Source: Guillardia theta CCMP2712 | Lineage: Eukaryota > Cryptophyceae > Pyrenomonadales > Geminigeraceae | Assembly: GCF_000315625.1 (NCBI RefSeq) | Contig: NW_005434642.1 | Span: forward strand, 530,248-559,822 | Direction: 5' to 3' | DNA: 29,575 bases | Shown here: one piece after another, positions 1 to 9,949 of the stretch | Layout of the letters: every line of letters begins with the position of its first letter | Position numbering within the stretch: the first letter of the stretch is position 1 | Position numbers and translations under genes: made by a program | The notes under the pieces: model-generated | What the model was told of the DNA's origin: nothing | Seen by the model: only the letters and a program-made list of their open reading frames with translations | Database searches by the model: none

Positions 1-33
1 CTGCTCCTGCTCCTGCTCCTGCTCCTACTCCTA

Positions 34-65
<32 letters not shown>

Positions 66-180
66 TCTGCTTCTGCTTCTGCTCCTACTCCTGATCCTCC
101 TGCTCCTCCTTCTCCTCCTGCTCCTGCTCCTGCTCCTGCTCCTACTCCTGCTCCTGCCCCTGCCCCTGCTCTTCTTACCT
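1..180. repeat. CTCCTG hexamer microsatellite
   Basis: Nearly uninterrupted CTCCTG/CTACTC/CTTCTG units fill the first 180 bases on the plus strand. It is a pyrimidine-only strand apart from the G of each unit. Reading frames across it give only Leu/Leu-Leu or Ser/Cys repeats, so it is not counted as coding. It lies directly 5' of the J-domain gene. Confidence 0.9.
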
Positions 181-192
181 CCTCTCCTGCTC

Positions 193-1630
193 GTGGACCC
201 CTTCCTTTCTTCTCTCTATCGGCGCTTCCTCTTCCGTCTCCTTGTCGCTCCTCTTGCTCTTATCTTTATCTTTCTCATCCCCTTGCAGGTTTCACCTCTC
301 CCTTCGATATTCTGCTGCTCACTTGGCAACCTCAAAGTCCTGCTGCCTTCACCTCTTTTCTCTCCCTCCCTCTACCTTCCTCCCCCGGACCCTCTCACTA
401 TCTTCCTCCCCTTTCCTCCCATCTCCTCATTCCACTCGTCGATCGCTTCATGTACGCCATCGGGCATTTCAAGCCTGTAGCAGCGAAGACAAGGTGGAGT
501 TGCCACTGGTGGACGAGGCTGCCCCAGCACAAGAGCCGAAGCTGCACACGAAGGCTCTCATCAGCGTTTGCATCGCAGAAACAAGACCTCTGTGCGTCCT
601 CTGCCTTGCCCGAGCGTGAAGTCTGACGGCCCGAGGGCAGACAAAGTGCTAGGGGTGAAGAAGACTGCCACGAAACAGGAGATACAGGTAGGAAGCTCCT
701 TCCTTCCGCTCTTGTCATCCTCGTACAGAATGCCTTCCGCAAGATGGCGCTCGAGAAGCATCCGGATATTCGCAGGTCTGCCGATGAGGAGGAGCAGAAG
801 TTGCACAAGGAAGAGTTCCTGGAGATCATGACGGCTGTCTCCATCCTATCCAACGCCGACGAGAGACAAAAGTATGATAGATTCCTCGCTGCCCGCGCCC
901 AACCAGCCTGGGTGCAGCCCCAGGACTTCAGGCGAGCAAGCGAGCATCTCAAGGGTTGTCTCTGAGACGTGGTGCGCAGAGAACAAGGACCGAGGGCGGA
1001 GGGAGGGCCCGACGACGGGCAAGCGAAGCCAAGTTGGGTGGAGTTGCAAGAGAGGCTGAGGAGGAACAAGGACATAGACAGCGTCATCACCCAGGTGCTG
1101 CGGGTCTCCTTCAGCCCCTGCTGACCCGCTTGACAAGTTCATGGATGAATTCTACGAGAGCATGTCGCAGGCGTACTGGGGCCCTTCCTTCTACGGTCAG
1201 GTGCTGCTTTCCCTCCTGCATGTGCGAACGTGTAAAGGGTAGATCGCAGCTATGGCAGCTACTGGATTTTGAGGTTTTCATGCCAAAGTAGTTGTGTGCG
1301 AGCTAAGGCCTGTTGGAGCTGGACTGCAGGAACAAAGAGACAAGCTTGTTCGACCCAGTGACAAAACTTCCTCTCACCTGCATCTTGAGCGGCAGGCAAC
1401 TGATCGGACATGTCTGCTTGTCTTCCCGAAGATCGAGGAGTTGTAACATGTGGCAGGTGAAGGAGAGGAGGATTCCTCTCCTTGCAGACACGCAAAAGTC
1501 ACAGATGCTGCCTGGCTCTCCCACAGTGTGCGAGGAGGAAGCCCATGATGTCGGCCATGAGCGCTCTCAGCCGCAACAGCGTCAGGATGAAGATGAAGTT
1601 GAAGAGATTCTGGAGCTTCACTTCATGTAG
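193..1630 (+). CDS. J-domain (DnaJ-like) protein, multi-exon, start uncertain
   Basis: J-domain co-chaperone, expected to stimulate the ATPase of an Hsp70. The J domain is split by a 41-base intron (688-728): the upstream exon gives KVLGVKKTATKQEIQ and the next gives NAFRKMALEKHPD, with the diagnostic HPD tripeptide at 759-767. It runs on through a helix with SNADERQKYDRF. Further exons read SWVELQERLRRNKDIDSVI, then MDEFYESMSQAYWGPSFYG, then SGRQLIGHV, and end at the stop at 1628-1630. The later segments resemble the C-terminal half of plant chloroplast J proteins that carry 'SGRxLxG' (from memory, not searched). The N-terminal part (193-620) has hydrophobic stretches and a possible acceptor near 287, so a signal or plastid leader is possible but not proven. 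The junction around 1104-1135 could be a very short intron or a frameshift. The J domain is sure; the full gene model is not. Confidence 0.6.
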
Positions 1631-1724
1631 TCATGCTATCTCGAATGTTCTTGTCCTTTGTTTGAGGGCGGACAATGCTTGCACTCCATTGCACTCTGGT
1701 TCAAGTCTAAGTGGAATAAGTTGA

Positions 1725-1800
1725 AGTGATGTGATGTGATGTGATATCATGTCATGTCATGTCATGTCATGTCATGTCACGTCACGTAATGCCATGTGAT
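1725..1800. repeat. Adjacent GATGT and CATGT pentamer repeats
   Basis: About four tandem units of TGATG/GATGT are followed, across a GATATC hinge, by about six units of CATGT, which degrade into CACGT. The two pentamer families differ at one base and are joined head to tail. It lies between the J-domain gene and the next gene; no reading frame of interest crosses it. Confidence 0.85.
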
Positions 1801-1831
1801 ATATACTTAGAAGTTTTCATCGTATCAATCA

Positions 1832-2850
1832 GTGTTTGATCTGCATGACTTGTTGTATCCCAGGGAAGAACTGAAAGCCTGGTGTGAAATCCCAAGAGAC
1901 GTCAATCAGAACCTCAAGATCTTCATAGTGAATGAGGAGAAGGCAGACTCGTTCAGCGGGGAGCTGGTGGCAAAGATCCCTTACGCGCCGATGAGGATGA
2001 GATCGTCAATGACATTGAGGAATCTGATGGTGAAGATTTGGAGTAAATCCACGACGGGCGAAGGGAAAAAGCAATGGGAGCAGAACTACACGCTGATTCG
2101 CTTCAAAACTCCATGGGTGAGATGACAGGCAGGAGGAGAGGAGAGGCAAGAAAAGGAGGGGTGGTTAGGAGAGGCCCAGGCGAGAGGAGAGGAGGAAAAG
2201 CAAGGAGGGAAGGAGATTGGAGAAGGGGGTTGAGAAGGAGAGGAGAGAGGAGGGAGTGGAGGGAAGAAGAGAAGTGGAGGGGATTCGAATCAAGAAGGGG
2301 AGGGGAGAGGAGGGGTGAGAAGGAGAGGAGGGGAAGGTGTTGACTTGACTCAGGTGCTTCACTTCTACCTCATGCATCGATCTGGTCTCTGCGTCTTCCG
2401 CGGTCAGCAGGCTGCCCAGCTGCCCAAGTGACAAGCTGCGGCGATGGCGAGACGACTGACGAGGGGCAGGTGGATGTGGCTGTTTGATGCTCGAGTTGAG
2501 ACGCACGTGGATGGTGAGAAGAGAGGGGGGCGAGAAGAGAGGGAGGGAAGAGATGGAGAAGAAGGAGGAGGGAGACGAGATGGAGGGGAGGGAGAAAAAA
2601 GGGAGGGAGAAGAGAGGGAGGGGAGAGAAGGGACTGAGACTTTTGCAGGGTCCTGGTACCTTGAACGAGGACAAGGAAGGCAGAGGATTATCAGTGCGAG
2701 GAGGAGGGAGGCGGTGGTGGTGGGGGGGCTGACGTGGTCGCAGAGGTGCATCGAATCTCGGAGGATGAGATGAAGGAGTTCGGGCTGCAGACCATCTTGA
2801 TCATCTTCTTGACCAACATCCAAGAAAGGCTGCAAAGGGAAGCAAGATAA
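1832..2850 (+). CDS. Unrecognised multi-exon gene
   Basis: I do not recognise this gene. A first clear exon reads LYPREELKAWCEIPRDVN, then LKIFIVNEEKADSFSGEL, and stays open to a good donor, TGG|GTGAGA, at 2115-2120. No ATG opens this frame (position 1832 is GTG), so it may follow an acceptor near 1830 and belong to a longer gene, perhaps even to the J-protein gene upstream. A purine-rich stretch (about 2120-2640) looks intronic. A final exon after about 2657 encodes an acidic/Gly-rich stretch followed by RISEDEMKEFGLQTILIIFL and ends at the TAA at 2848-2850. Another frame at 1990-2045 encodes the acidic tail DEDEIVNDIEESDGEDLE and a stop, so a frameshift cannot be excluded. Function unknown. 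Confidence 0.35.
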
Positions 2851-3039
2851 GAGTAGAGGTTTGTTTTCTTTGTTTTGTTCTGAGTTTCTATTCCCCGTTC
2901 ACCTCGCTTCCTCCTCTTTAGTAGAGTATCTCTGCTTTTCCCGTCTCGCTCTCTCCTGCTATCCTTGGTTTCTGTTTCTACAACCTCTTCCTCCTGCTTC
3001 CACGTCCACACCACAAGAGGATCCTTGCAAGGAGCAGAC

Positions 3040-4274
3040 TCATCTGCGAACATGGAACCCATCCTTCCACTCCTCGACCGACACCTTCACCTGCCCGTCA
3101 GAGCAGCAGGAGCAGCAAGAAAGTCAACCTTGCTGTCATGGTCTTTGTCGAACTCGAGCAGGAACAGGTACGACATGCCCACCCCACCCTTCCTCGGCTT
3201 GTCGCTGCTGAAGCCTGCTACCCCTGCCTCCACCATCTCCCGGTTCTGAGGGATCCATTGAGCAGGAAGTAGCAAGAGCAAGAGGAGATACAGAAGGGAG
3301 GAGAGGAGCAGGATGGAGGAGAGAGGGAGAGATGATGATGTAGATGAGAAGAGCGAGAAGGGGGAAGACGAAGAAGTCACGATAAGGAGCAAGACGAGGA
3401 CGACGAGGACGACGAGGACGAGGAGGAGGAGGGGGAGGAGGAGGAGGAGGGGGAGGACGAGGAGCAACATCACCATGTACTTCCCCACGAAGTTTCTGAT
3501 CTCTGTTAGGTTGAGATGATCGTCGTTGTCGAGATCAAACGATCGCATCATGTCGACCGTCATCACGTCGCCAAGAGCTCCTGCCGTCTCTCCGTCACGG
3601 CGACTGCAGCACATATCCCTCCCCCCCCCCCCTTTCCTTCCTCCTCCCCCTCCTCCCTCTTCACTTCCTCCTCATCCTCCTGCTCCTCCTGCCCCTCACC
3701 ATCGACATAAAACGGTTCTTGCGGCTGGTCATGAAACAGCTCAGCCACCCACTCGTCCCATGTGACTTTCTTGTCCTTGTTCTTGTCCACCTGCTCGAAC
3801 GCCTTGCAAGCTCAAAGTCATGCGGCTGCTCCTGCCGTCGCCTCCTCCTCCCTCACCTTCTTCCCAGCATCGGTCTCGTTGCCAACGAACCATTTCCCGC
3901 CGAGCTGCGCGCCCATCGCATCCTCCTCCTCCTCCTCTCGGTCCGAGCTGATGGACTGAAAGTGCCTGCCATGCTGAACGTCACCCGCGTCTCTTCCCTG
4001 CCCGGCACCAGCACTCACAGCTCGAACTCCTGTTCGTTGATAACACCATCTGCACGTTCAGCATGAGGACAGGAACAGCTGCCGCGCGCCCTTCACCTCG
4101 GTCGAGGTCCTTGGCGTTGAAGTAGAGGTGCTCCATGTACAGAGGATGCTCCTCCTCCATCAGCAGGTCGCTCTCCTCCTGCCCATCGTCCTCCGCCTGC
4201 TCCTGCGCCTTGACCGAGACGTTCGACAGCAACAGAAGGCTGAGCAGCAGCAGGACCGCGGTCCTCTGGTTCAT
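3040..4274 (-). CDS. Secreted/ER four-EF-hand calcium-binding protein
   Basis: Calcium-binding protein of the secretory pathway, 208 residues, seven exons: 4274-4097, 4049-4019, 3947-3857, 3802-3700, 3580-3481, 3207-3129 (acceptor least sure) and 3084-3040. Phases close exactly. ATG at 4274 opens a signal peptide, MNQRTAVLLLLSLLLLSNVSVKA. Four canonical 12-residue loops are seen: DLDRDGVINEQE (residues 56-67), DKNKDKKVTWDE, DLDNDDHLNLTE and DKDHDSKVSVEE, each with acidic positions 1, 3 (Asn in loop 2) and 5 and a terminal Glu. Loops 1 and 4 are split by introns, and the reconstruction of both loops supports the splice sites. The layout is like the CREC family (reticulocalbin, calumenin), which works in the ER or Golgi lumen. 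The protein ends FHVRR, without an HDEL-type retention signal, so secretion or vacuolar delivery is possible. The introns carry the GAC/GAG and poly-C low-complexity DNA around 3300-3480 and 3610-3690. Confidence 0.85.
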
Positions 4275-4598
4275 CCTGCAGGTCAGACAGGCTGAGGAGG
4301 GGAGGGGGAGGGAGAGGGGTTGAGAAGACGGCGGCGGCAAGGGGAGCGATGGGGTTTGAGGGGGGCGGGGAGGGGAGGAAGGGATTTGCTGGGAGGCGGA
4401 AAAAACTGCTTTTAGGGGGAGGGGAGGAAGCGGGAGGGGGGAAGACAGCGAGGTGAAAAGAGGAGCGAAGGAGAGAGGGAGGGGAAGAGGACAGAGAAGG
4501 GAGAGGACAGAGACAGTCTAGCAGGGAGAGAAGAAGAGGTAGAGGAGGGAGGGGAGGAGAGGAGAAAGTAGCGAGCGAGACCGAGTCAGGATTTCGAT

Positions 4599-5712
4599 TT
4601 ATTCGGAGCAAGGGAGGGAGGGAGGAGGAGTGTCCTTATAGATCGCAAGTACGTTCTTGCAGTGCCCATTGATGTCCTTCGGCCACTCGATGCGACGGGA
4701 TTGCCAACCGAAAGAAAGCGCCAAATCTGCATGAAGGGTGAGGGGAGCGTTTAGCTCTCGTAGGAGAGGAGGAGAGGAAAAGGGAGGTGAAGGAGGAGGG
4801 AGGAGGGAGGAGGGAGGTGAAGGAGGAGGGAGGGGGGTGGGGGATGGGGGGGTTGAACCTTGCAGGGCCTCGAAGAACTTGTGGGTGCAGTCCAGGACGA
4901 GGATGAGGCAGGAGGGTTTCACTCGCTCGAACATGTCCTTGAACATGGCGAACTCATTCTCCTGCTCTTCCTGTCACTGCCCGGCCACATTAGAACCAAG
5001 ACAACCCGAACGGCCTTGAGGTTCTCGGCGATGACGAAGGAGAGGAGCACGATATCCAACGCGGGCATCTCCTGCGCGAGGGTGAAGTTGGCGCCGTCCG
5101 AGAGAGGCCGCACGATGTCGCAGGAGGAGAAGACGACAGCGTCTCCTCGGCACTCGACATCGCATGCACGCAAGCACTCCTGCGAGTGAGACATGAGGAG
5201 ACAGCAGGCAGGTAGAGCAGGGGGACAACCAGCAGCACGTCGTTGGCTTGCCTCCAACCTTGTTCGATGTCCAAGACATGAACCCGCAACCCTCTCGGCT
5301 GCGACGTGAAGTTTCTGTGCAACACCATGCCGACCACGTCACAGCCCGGACCCCCGCCGAGGGAGGCGACGAGCAGCTCGTGTTCGCTGCTCCTCTCCTG
5401 CTGCAGCCTGACAACGTCAGGATGGGACAATATGATGCCCAACTGAGCAGAGCGATGGGGGAAGTGTCGGCGGATGTACCCGCTCCTCGCCTCCTCGTCA
5501 GAGAAATCCGGCGAGCATTCCCATTGAACCACAGTCGAAAGCTTTCTCATAAGCTTCCTGCTCTTAACCCGGTCCTCTGGCGCAAGCTTGTCCAACAAGA
5601 CCGGCATGAGGGCCTTCAAAACCGTTTCATGGTACTTGAGGTACTTGAGCGCACATTTCCTTGCTGCGTGCAGCTCCTTCTGTGGATCGTGAGAAGCCGT
5701 GTCGTTGCTCAT
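4599..5712 (-). CDS. Class I SAM-dependent methyltransferase-like protein
   Basis: Predicted Rossmann-fold protein of 298 residues from four exons: 5712-5230, 5179-5006, 4970-4859 and 4726-4599. Reading phases close and the start is an ATG. After a helical N-terminus come RSGYIRRHFPHRSAQLGIIL and then VASLGGGPGCDVVGM, a motif I glycine loop for S-adenosylmethionine. Next comes RVHVLDIEQGW, with the acidic end of strand beta2, then NFTLAQEMPALDIVLLSFVI (the motif IV region) and KPSCLILVLDCTH. This order is that of class I methyltransferases. The substrate is unknown. The GGGxGxD start and overall size recall the putative methyltransferase group that includes a yeast 25S rRNA enzyme, but this is a memory-based guess. 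The intron before the last exon is purine/pyrimidine satellite-like. It lies tail to head with the EF-hand gene, about 325 bases apart. Confidence 0.6.
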
Positions 5713-5759
5713 GGAGATGATTGAGCAGCTGATATCAACTCATCGATCGAGCGCGGAGG

Positions 5760-5830
5760 TAACAGCAGCAATGATCTAGGAAGATCCCCATTCGAATACA
5801 ACGCACTTCACATCACCTACTCAACACGTC
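5760..5830. other. Short spacer upstream of the methyltransferase-like gene
   Basis: This is the presumed 5' flank of the minus-strand gene that starts at 5712. It holds no repeat or reading frame of note, and no TATA-like element could be assigned. Confidence 0.4.
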
Positions 5831-5854
5831 AACACGTTCTTCTATCTCTCCCCC

Positions 5855-5965
5855 TCTTTCTCTCTCCTCCTCCTCTCCTCCTCTCCTCCTCTCCTCCTCT
5901 CCTCCTCTCCTCCTCTCCTCCTCTCCTCCTCTCCTCCTCTCCTCCTCTCCTTCTCCCTCCTCTCT
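5855..5965. repeat. TCCTCCTC octamer satellite
   Basis: About ten near-perfect tandem copies of the 8-base unit TCCTCCTC lie on the plus strand, flanked by looser pyrimidine runs. The minus-strand translation is only (EERRRGGE)n, which also forms the tail of an open frame from 6191. That Arg/Glu repeat is treated as a repeat artefact. Confidence 0.9.
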
Positions 5966-7620
5966 TCTCTCCTCCACTCGCCCATGGCTCACTTTGTTGC
6001 TCATCCCCCTCATTCTCGTATTCATCGCCCTCATTCCCTGTGGCATGCTCGTTCCCTATCAAGTTCGCTAGGACCTCTTTTAGGACTTTGGGGTCTATTC
6101 TTGTAGCCCACCTATTCCTAAGACCTAAGTCTAGAGATGAAGAGTAGGGCACTACGGAAGCTACGTCTCTTCTATGACCAGAAGTGCACACTCTAGGACC
6201 TGGTTAGTATGACCTAGGGCCTCTCGAAGACATAGGCTCACTAGCACAAATTCCGATAGGAATCCTATGACCCCGGGAGTTGTGCGACGAGAATGCTGTG
6301 GCACTTGGATCAGTTGGGCAGGGGAGAAGGAGGGTCATGGTATGATATTTTATAAGTAAGAGACTAAGTAAAAATGAAGAAGTCTTGTACTGATACTGAT
6401 ATCAGCGATTCGAAGGAGGCTACCCAAGTATTATGAAGAGATCAGCGCCGTATGAGGATCAAAGTTCAAGGGTAGAGGGATATGAATATTTATTAGGATG
6501 ATACTTATGAAATTGACGAGGTAGGGGGGTCAGGGTCAGTCACTTGAGCCTGCCGTTCGTCGAATCTCAACAGCTGGATGTTGGAAGAGCTACCCAAGAA
6601 GTGGGTGGGGTACTTCATGGCAGGTGGTGGTGGAGGGGAAAAAGGGGGTAGAGGATAGAAAAGTAGGGGTACATATAAAAATAATGAAAAAATGATCGGA
6701 AATAAGGGGTATTGAATTATGATAATAAGGGGTGTAAGTATTTTATAAGGGGTTCGAAAGTCAAACTAGGGGTGGGGTCCGATATCTCGTGTGGGTTGTT
6801 TGTGGGTGAGATACTGGGGGGTGGGGTGGGAAATTTCATTTCAATGGCAAGGGGAACATTCGGGGAAATGAAAGAGGAAAGGTGAAGAAAGAGGGGAGAA
6901 TGGAGGTAGACGAGAAGATCGAGGGACAAGAATGGGGAGAGAACAAACAAGATACATCGAACAAGAGGATGGAAGGCGGAGAATGTGCCAAGTGTTGTTC
7001 AAACTGAGCAAGGAAAGTTTGGCATAAATTGGACATCCGCAATATTCTTATTTTAGAAGCAGGGTCAAGCATGAGACTAGTAGTAGGATTGAAGGGCAAT
7101 GACGCATTGACCGCTAGACAAGTGCCGGCACGGATGATGATCATTGCAAGTCAATATGTGAAGGGATGTAGTTAGACTCAATGCCACGGTGTCGGGATGG
7201 GATTCAAAGTTGCTATCCGAAGATGTAGGAAAGTTGGACGAGGTTATCAACGCGTGTGAGATGAAAACACATATAAAAGAAAACCACAACCATGGTTCTA
7301 TTCCTGCAAAGCCAATGAATGTTCGAATTAAAACAGCATAGAAGTTAGAGTCAGGTAGAGAATTGGAAACCAAGGCGCAGGGAGATGTCAATATCACGAT
7401 TTGATGGGGAAGGAGAAGAGTTAAAAACATATTGCAAGATTGAGAAATAATGCGAACGTCAGGGTGGTTGTGATACAAATGTTTGATTGGAACAGGAGGA
7501 GGGGCTGCCGAATGGTGGTACACATGACGGCGGCACCGAGGGGATGCGGTAGAGATCTCTACATCTTCATGAGACCCGAGGTGACGCAGGGAAAGGTAGA
7601 GGACAAGAACAAGTTGTGAT
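5965..7620 (+). pseudogene. Gene-poor, AT-richer tract with decayed plus-strand coding fragments
   Basis: No intact gene is seen. Composition changes here: more A/T, G over C on the plus strand, and many GGGGT runs at about 6640-6790. Fragments of plausible coding sequence remain on the plus strand: RFEGGYPSIMKRSAPYEDQS near 6410-6460, NILILEAGSSMRLVVGLKGN near 7030-7110, and, after a one-base frame change near 7165, RLNATVSGWDSKLLSEDVGK then LDEVINACEMKTHIKENHNH to a stop near 7340. More open segments follow to about 7617. Stops and frame changes break the line, so a dead gene or a degenerate mobile element is inferred. No reverse transcriptase, transposase or terminal repeat was recognised. 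The long minus-strand frames at 6836-7144 and 7077-7523 are the antisense of these fragments. Confidence 0.35.
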
Positions 7621-7636
7621 GTGCTCTGACGTCTCC

Positions 7637-8340
7637 TCAGACGCTCATGTCCAGGAGCGACGGATCGGGGCGGAGCAGAGCGATAATGAACCGAGACATG
7701 CTGATGTAAGCGTTGCCGGCCGCCGCGCCTCCACTAACCTGCTGCAGTGTGGAATCGGAGAAGAGGAGGAGGCAGAAGACGCTCAGTGACAGACTCTCCA
7801 CTCCGAGCCCCAGACAGTGAGTCCAAGGACGAGAGGGCTTCCATTCATTCCATATGCTCATCGCTGGCTGGCTGCAGGCTCCGAGTAGCGTATGAGCGCA
7901 ACGTGCAGTCGGCAAGGTCCTCTCTGTACCACCTGCGGGTGACGCCCCGCCGTTCCTCCTCCCTCCTCCTCACGCTGCTGCAGATGGGAACGCCCTTCTC
8001 TCCGGGACAGACGCTGCAGGAGCGCGACCGGCACATCAGGCAGCGACATGCCGAGTGGATGGTCCAGTCAAGGAACCGAAGCCCATCCGCCTCCGTCAAG
8101 TCGAGGAGCCACGTCCTCTCCCCTATGACCGTTTAGCCTCCAGTGAGCGAAAAGCGATTCAGGTCCAGTTGCTCCTGCAACGAGTGCTTGTCGCTTGTAA
8201 GTTTGAATCATTATTGTTTGTACCTCCCAAGAGCAGCAAAAGATCCTACGATCCGATTGATGACTTCCTTCCACAGCAAAATGATTCTTTCTTGCGAAAC
8301 GACTTGCAAAGGAATCAATGCACTTTAGTACACTCCACAC
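7637..8340 (-). CDS. Possible unrecognised multi-exon gene with a Cys-rich segment
   Basis: Weak candidate. On the minus strand around 8125-7990 one frame reads RTWLLDLTEADGLRFLDW then TIHSACRCLMCRSRSCSVCP, a cluster of cysteines at CxCxxCxxxxCxxC spacing. It is preceded by LQEQLDLNRFSLTGG after an acceptor-like TTGCAG (about 8195), and a possible last exon ends AGNAYISMSRFIIALLRPD to a stop at 7637-7639. The frames do not join without assumed introns, and no ATG in good position was fixed. It lies about 25 bases 3' of the sugar kinase gene on the same strand. It may be a real small gene or chance open frames. Confidence 0.25.
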
Positions 8341-8362
8341 CGAGCAGAAAGGCTCTTGGCTC

Positions 8363-9937
8363 CTACCCTGGGCTGTTCGCATTGGCACAAGCTCTTCGTG
8401 CTGAAGCAAGACTTGCAAACACTGGTTGCATTTGACGGTAGATTTGATTGTAGCAGGCGTACATCTCTTGGTACACCTTTTTCCTGCCATGATCGCAAGT
8501 GAACGTGTCAGCAACCTCAGTGCATTCTTCTTCCATCGTCTTGCCCATGGCGCTCCTCGCCAGCATCGCAGCCCCTCGCGTGCCAACCTGCTGGGGATCT
8601 GCCACGACCTCAACGTCTCGTCCCAGCACGTCCGCCATGATCTGCATCAGCAGCCGGCTTCTCGTCCCTCCGCCCACGGCCCGCACGCTCCTCTCGTCGT
8701 CGAGCTCGAGGGTGTCGCTGAGGCTCTTGTAGGAGTAGCACACCCCCTCCATGACGGCGCGGCAGAGGTGAGCTGTGGTCGTGCTGGGCGAGATCCCGAT
8801 GAAGCAAGCTCTTGCGTTCTCGTCTGTGAATGGAGATCGCTCCCCCGCTAGCCAAGGACAGAAGATCAAGCCGTTTGCTCCTGGGCCCACACTCGCACCG
8901 GCCTGTTCCATCAGGAGATACGCTTCGTCCTTGCTGTGCCCAGCGAAGAAATTCCTCCTGAGCCACTCCAAGTTAGCGCCTGCTTGCATGCAACTTGCCG
9001 CCGAGATCATCAGCTTCGGCTCACACGGATGGGCCAGGTGGAACAACCCGGCGCCTCCTCCGCGCCTGGTGCGCTCTTTGCTGCATGCGATCCACCCGCT
9101 CGTTCCCATGTACATGTAGCTCCTTCCCAGCACGCCGGCACCAGCTCCGATCGTCGTCGATCCAGCATCTCCACTGCCGTGAACGACGGGGATGCCGGCG
9201 ACCAAGCCGAGCTCCTCAGCAGCAGCAGGCGAGAGGCTGCCTGTCCTCTCATTGCCATGAACCAACTTCGGCAAGCATGGAACAGCTGAGGCGAGGAATC
9301 TTGAGATCAAGTCCACGTGGAATTCTTGATGATCGTCAGTCAGCAGGCCGGTAGTCGATGCCGTCACGAAGTCAGACACGCCTTCGCCGCAGAGCTTGAG
9401 AGTGACAAAGTCATGCGCTCCCAACAGAATGGTAGCCGTTTGATCGACGACCTCCCTCTCATGCTTTGAAACCCACAGGAGCTTCGGAAGTAACGAACAA
9501 GCGCCCTTCCAGTTTCCTGTCTCGCGTACCAACGCCTCTCTCCCATATTCCTCCTCGACAAACCTTGCTTCTTCTGAAGCGCGGGTGTCGTTGTACAGGA
9601 TAGCGTTCCTCAGAGCATGGCCGTGCTTGTCCAGCAGGATCAAGTTCTGCATCTGCCCTGTCAACGCCACGCATGTAACTGACTTGCCGTGCTGTGAGAA
9701 TTCAGGTCGTCGAGCACAGTCCTTCAACGCCTGCCACCAGTCCATCGCCTGCTGCTCCTCCCATCCACCGGGACAAGACATGGAGCCATGCTCATACCCG
9801 CTCTCAGCTTGAAACACTATTCCTCCTCCCAGCGCCTCCTGTCTCGTCTCCCTTCCGTGCTCACTTTCCATGTTGCTGTCATCCTGCAGAACTTGAAGCT
9901 TCAGTGATGAAGTCCCAACGTCTATGCAGAGAAGCAT
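8363..9937 (-). CDS. xylB-like: FGGY-family carbohydrate kinase, xylulokinase-like
   Basis: Phosphorylates a sugar, most likely D-xylulose to xylulose 5-phosphate feeding the pentose phosphate pathway. The frame is a single uninterrupted exon of 524 residues (usual xylulokinase length about 480-550). The ATG at 9937 is chosen because the frame's earlier in-frame start (9949) is only GTG. It opens MLLCIDVGTSSLK, the phosphate-1 ATP loop with its DxGT motif. Then come TGQMQNLILLD, ILYNDTRASEEA, GSGDAGSTTIGAGAG (the Asp is the likely catalytic base), MGTSGWIA, and GERSPFTDENARACFIGI leading into the FGGY signature at MEGVCYSYKSL. RAVGGGTRS and DPQQVGTRGAAMLA complete the ATPase core near the C-terminus. 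The sugar specificity among xylulose, ribulose and related ketoses is inferred. It is unusual here in having no intron. No transit peptide is visible, so it is probably cytosolic. Confidence 0.85.
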   Translation of the reverse strand: MLLCIDVGTSSLKLQVLQDDSNMESEHGRETRQEALGGGIVFQAESGYEHGSMSCPGGWEEQQAMDWWQALKDCARRPEFSQHGKSVTCVALTGQMQNLILLDKHGHALRNAILYNDTRASEEARFVEEEYGREALVRETGNWKGACSLLPKLLWVSKHEREVVDQTATILLGAHDFVTLKLCGEGVSDFVTASTTGLLTDDHQEFHVDLISRFLASAVPCLPKLVHGNERTGSLSPAAAEELGLVAGIPVVHGSGDAGSTTIGAGAGVLGRSYMYMGTSGWIACSKERTRRGGGAGLFHLAHPCEPKLMISAASCMQAGANLEWLRRNFFAGHSKDEAYLLMEQAGASVGPGANGLIFCPWLAGERSPFTDENARACFIGISPSTTTAHLCRAVMEGVCYSYKSLSDTLELDDERSVRAVGGGTRSRLLMQIMADVLGRDVEVVADPQQVGTRGAAMLARSAMGKTMEEECTEVADTFTCDHGRKKVYQEMYACYNQIYRQMQPVFASLASARRACANANSPG

Positions 9938-9949
9938 GCGAGAGCGCAC

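Noticed and set aside
398-1090. 230-codon minus-strand frame across the J-domain gene
   Set aside because: The plus strand here has the HPD-bearing J domain; the minus frame is its shadow.
2165-2835. Minus-strand Ser/Pro/Leu-rich frames
   Set aside because: Antisense of a purine-rich intron-like tract; composition only.
5829-6191. Minus-strand frame with an EERRRGGE repeat
   Set aside because: The repeat part is satellite translation; the preceding 70 codons have no recognisable domain, although they might be part of a lost gene.
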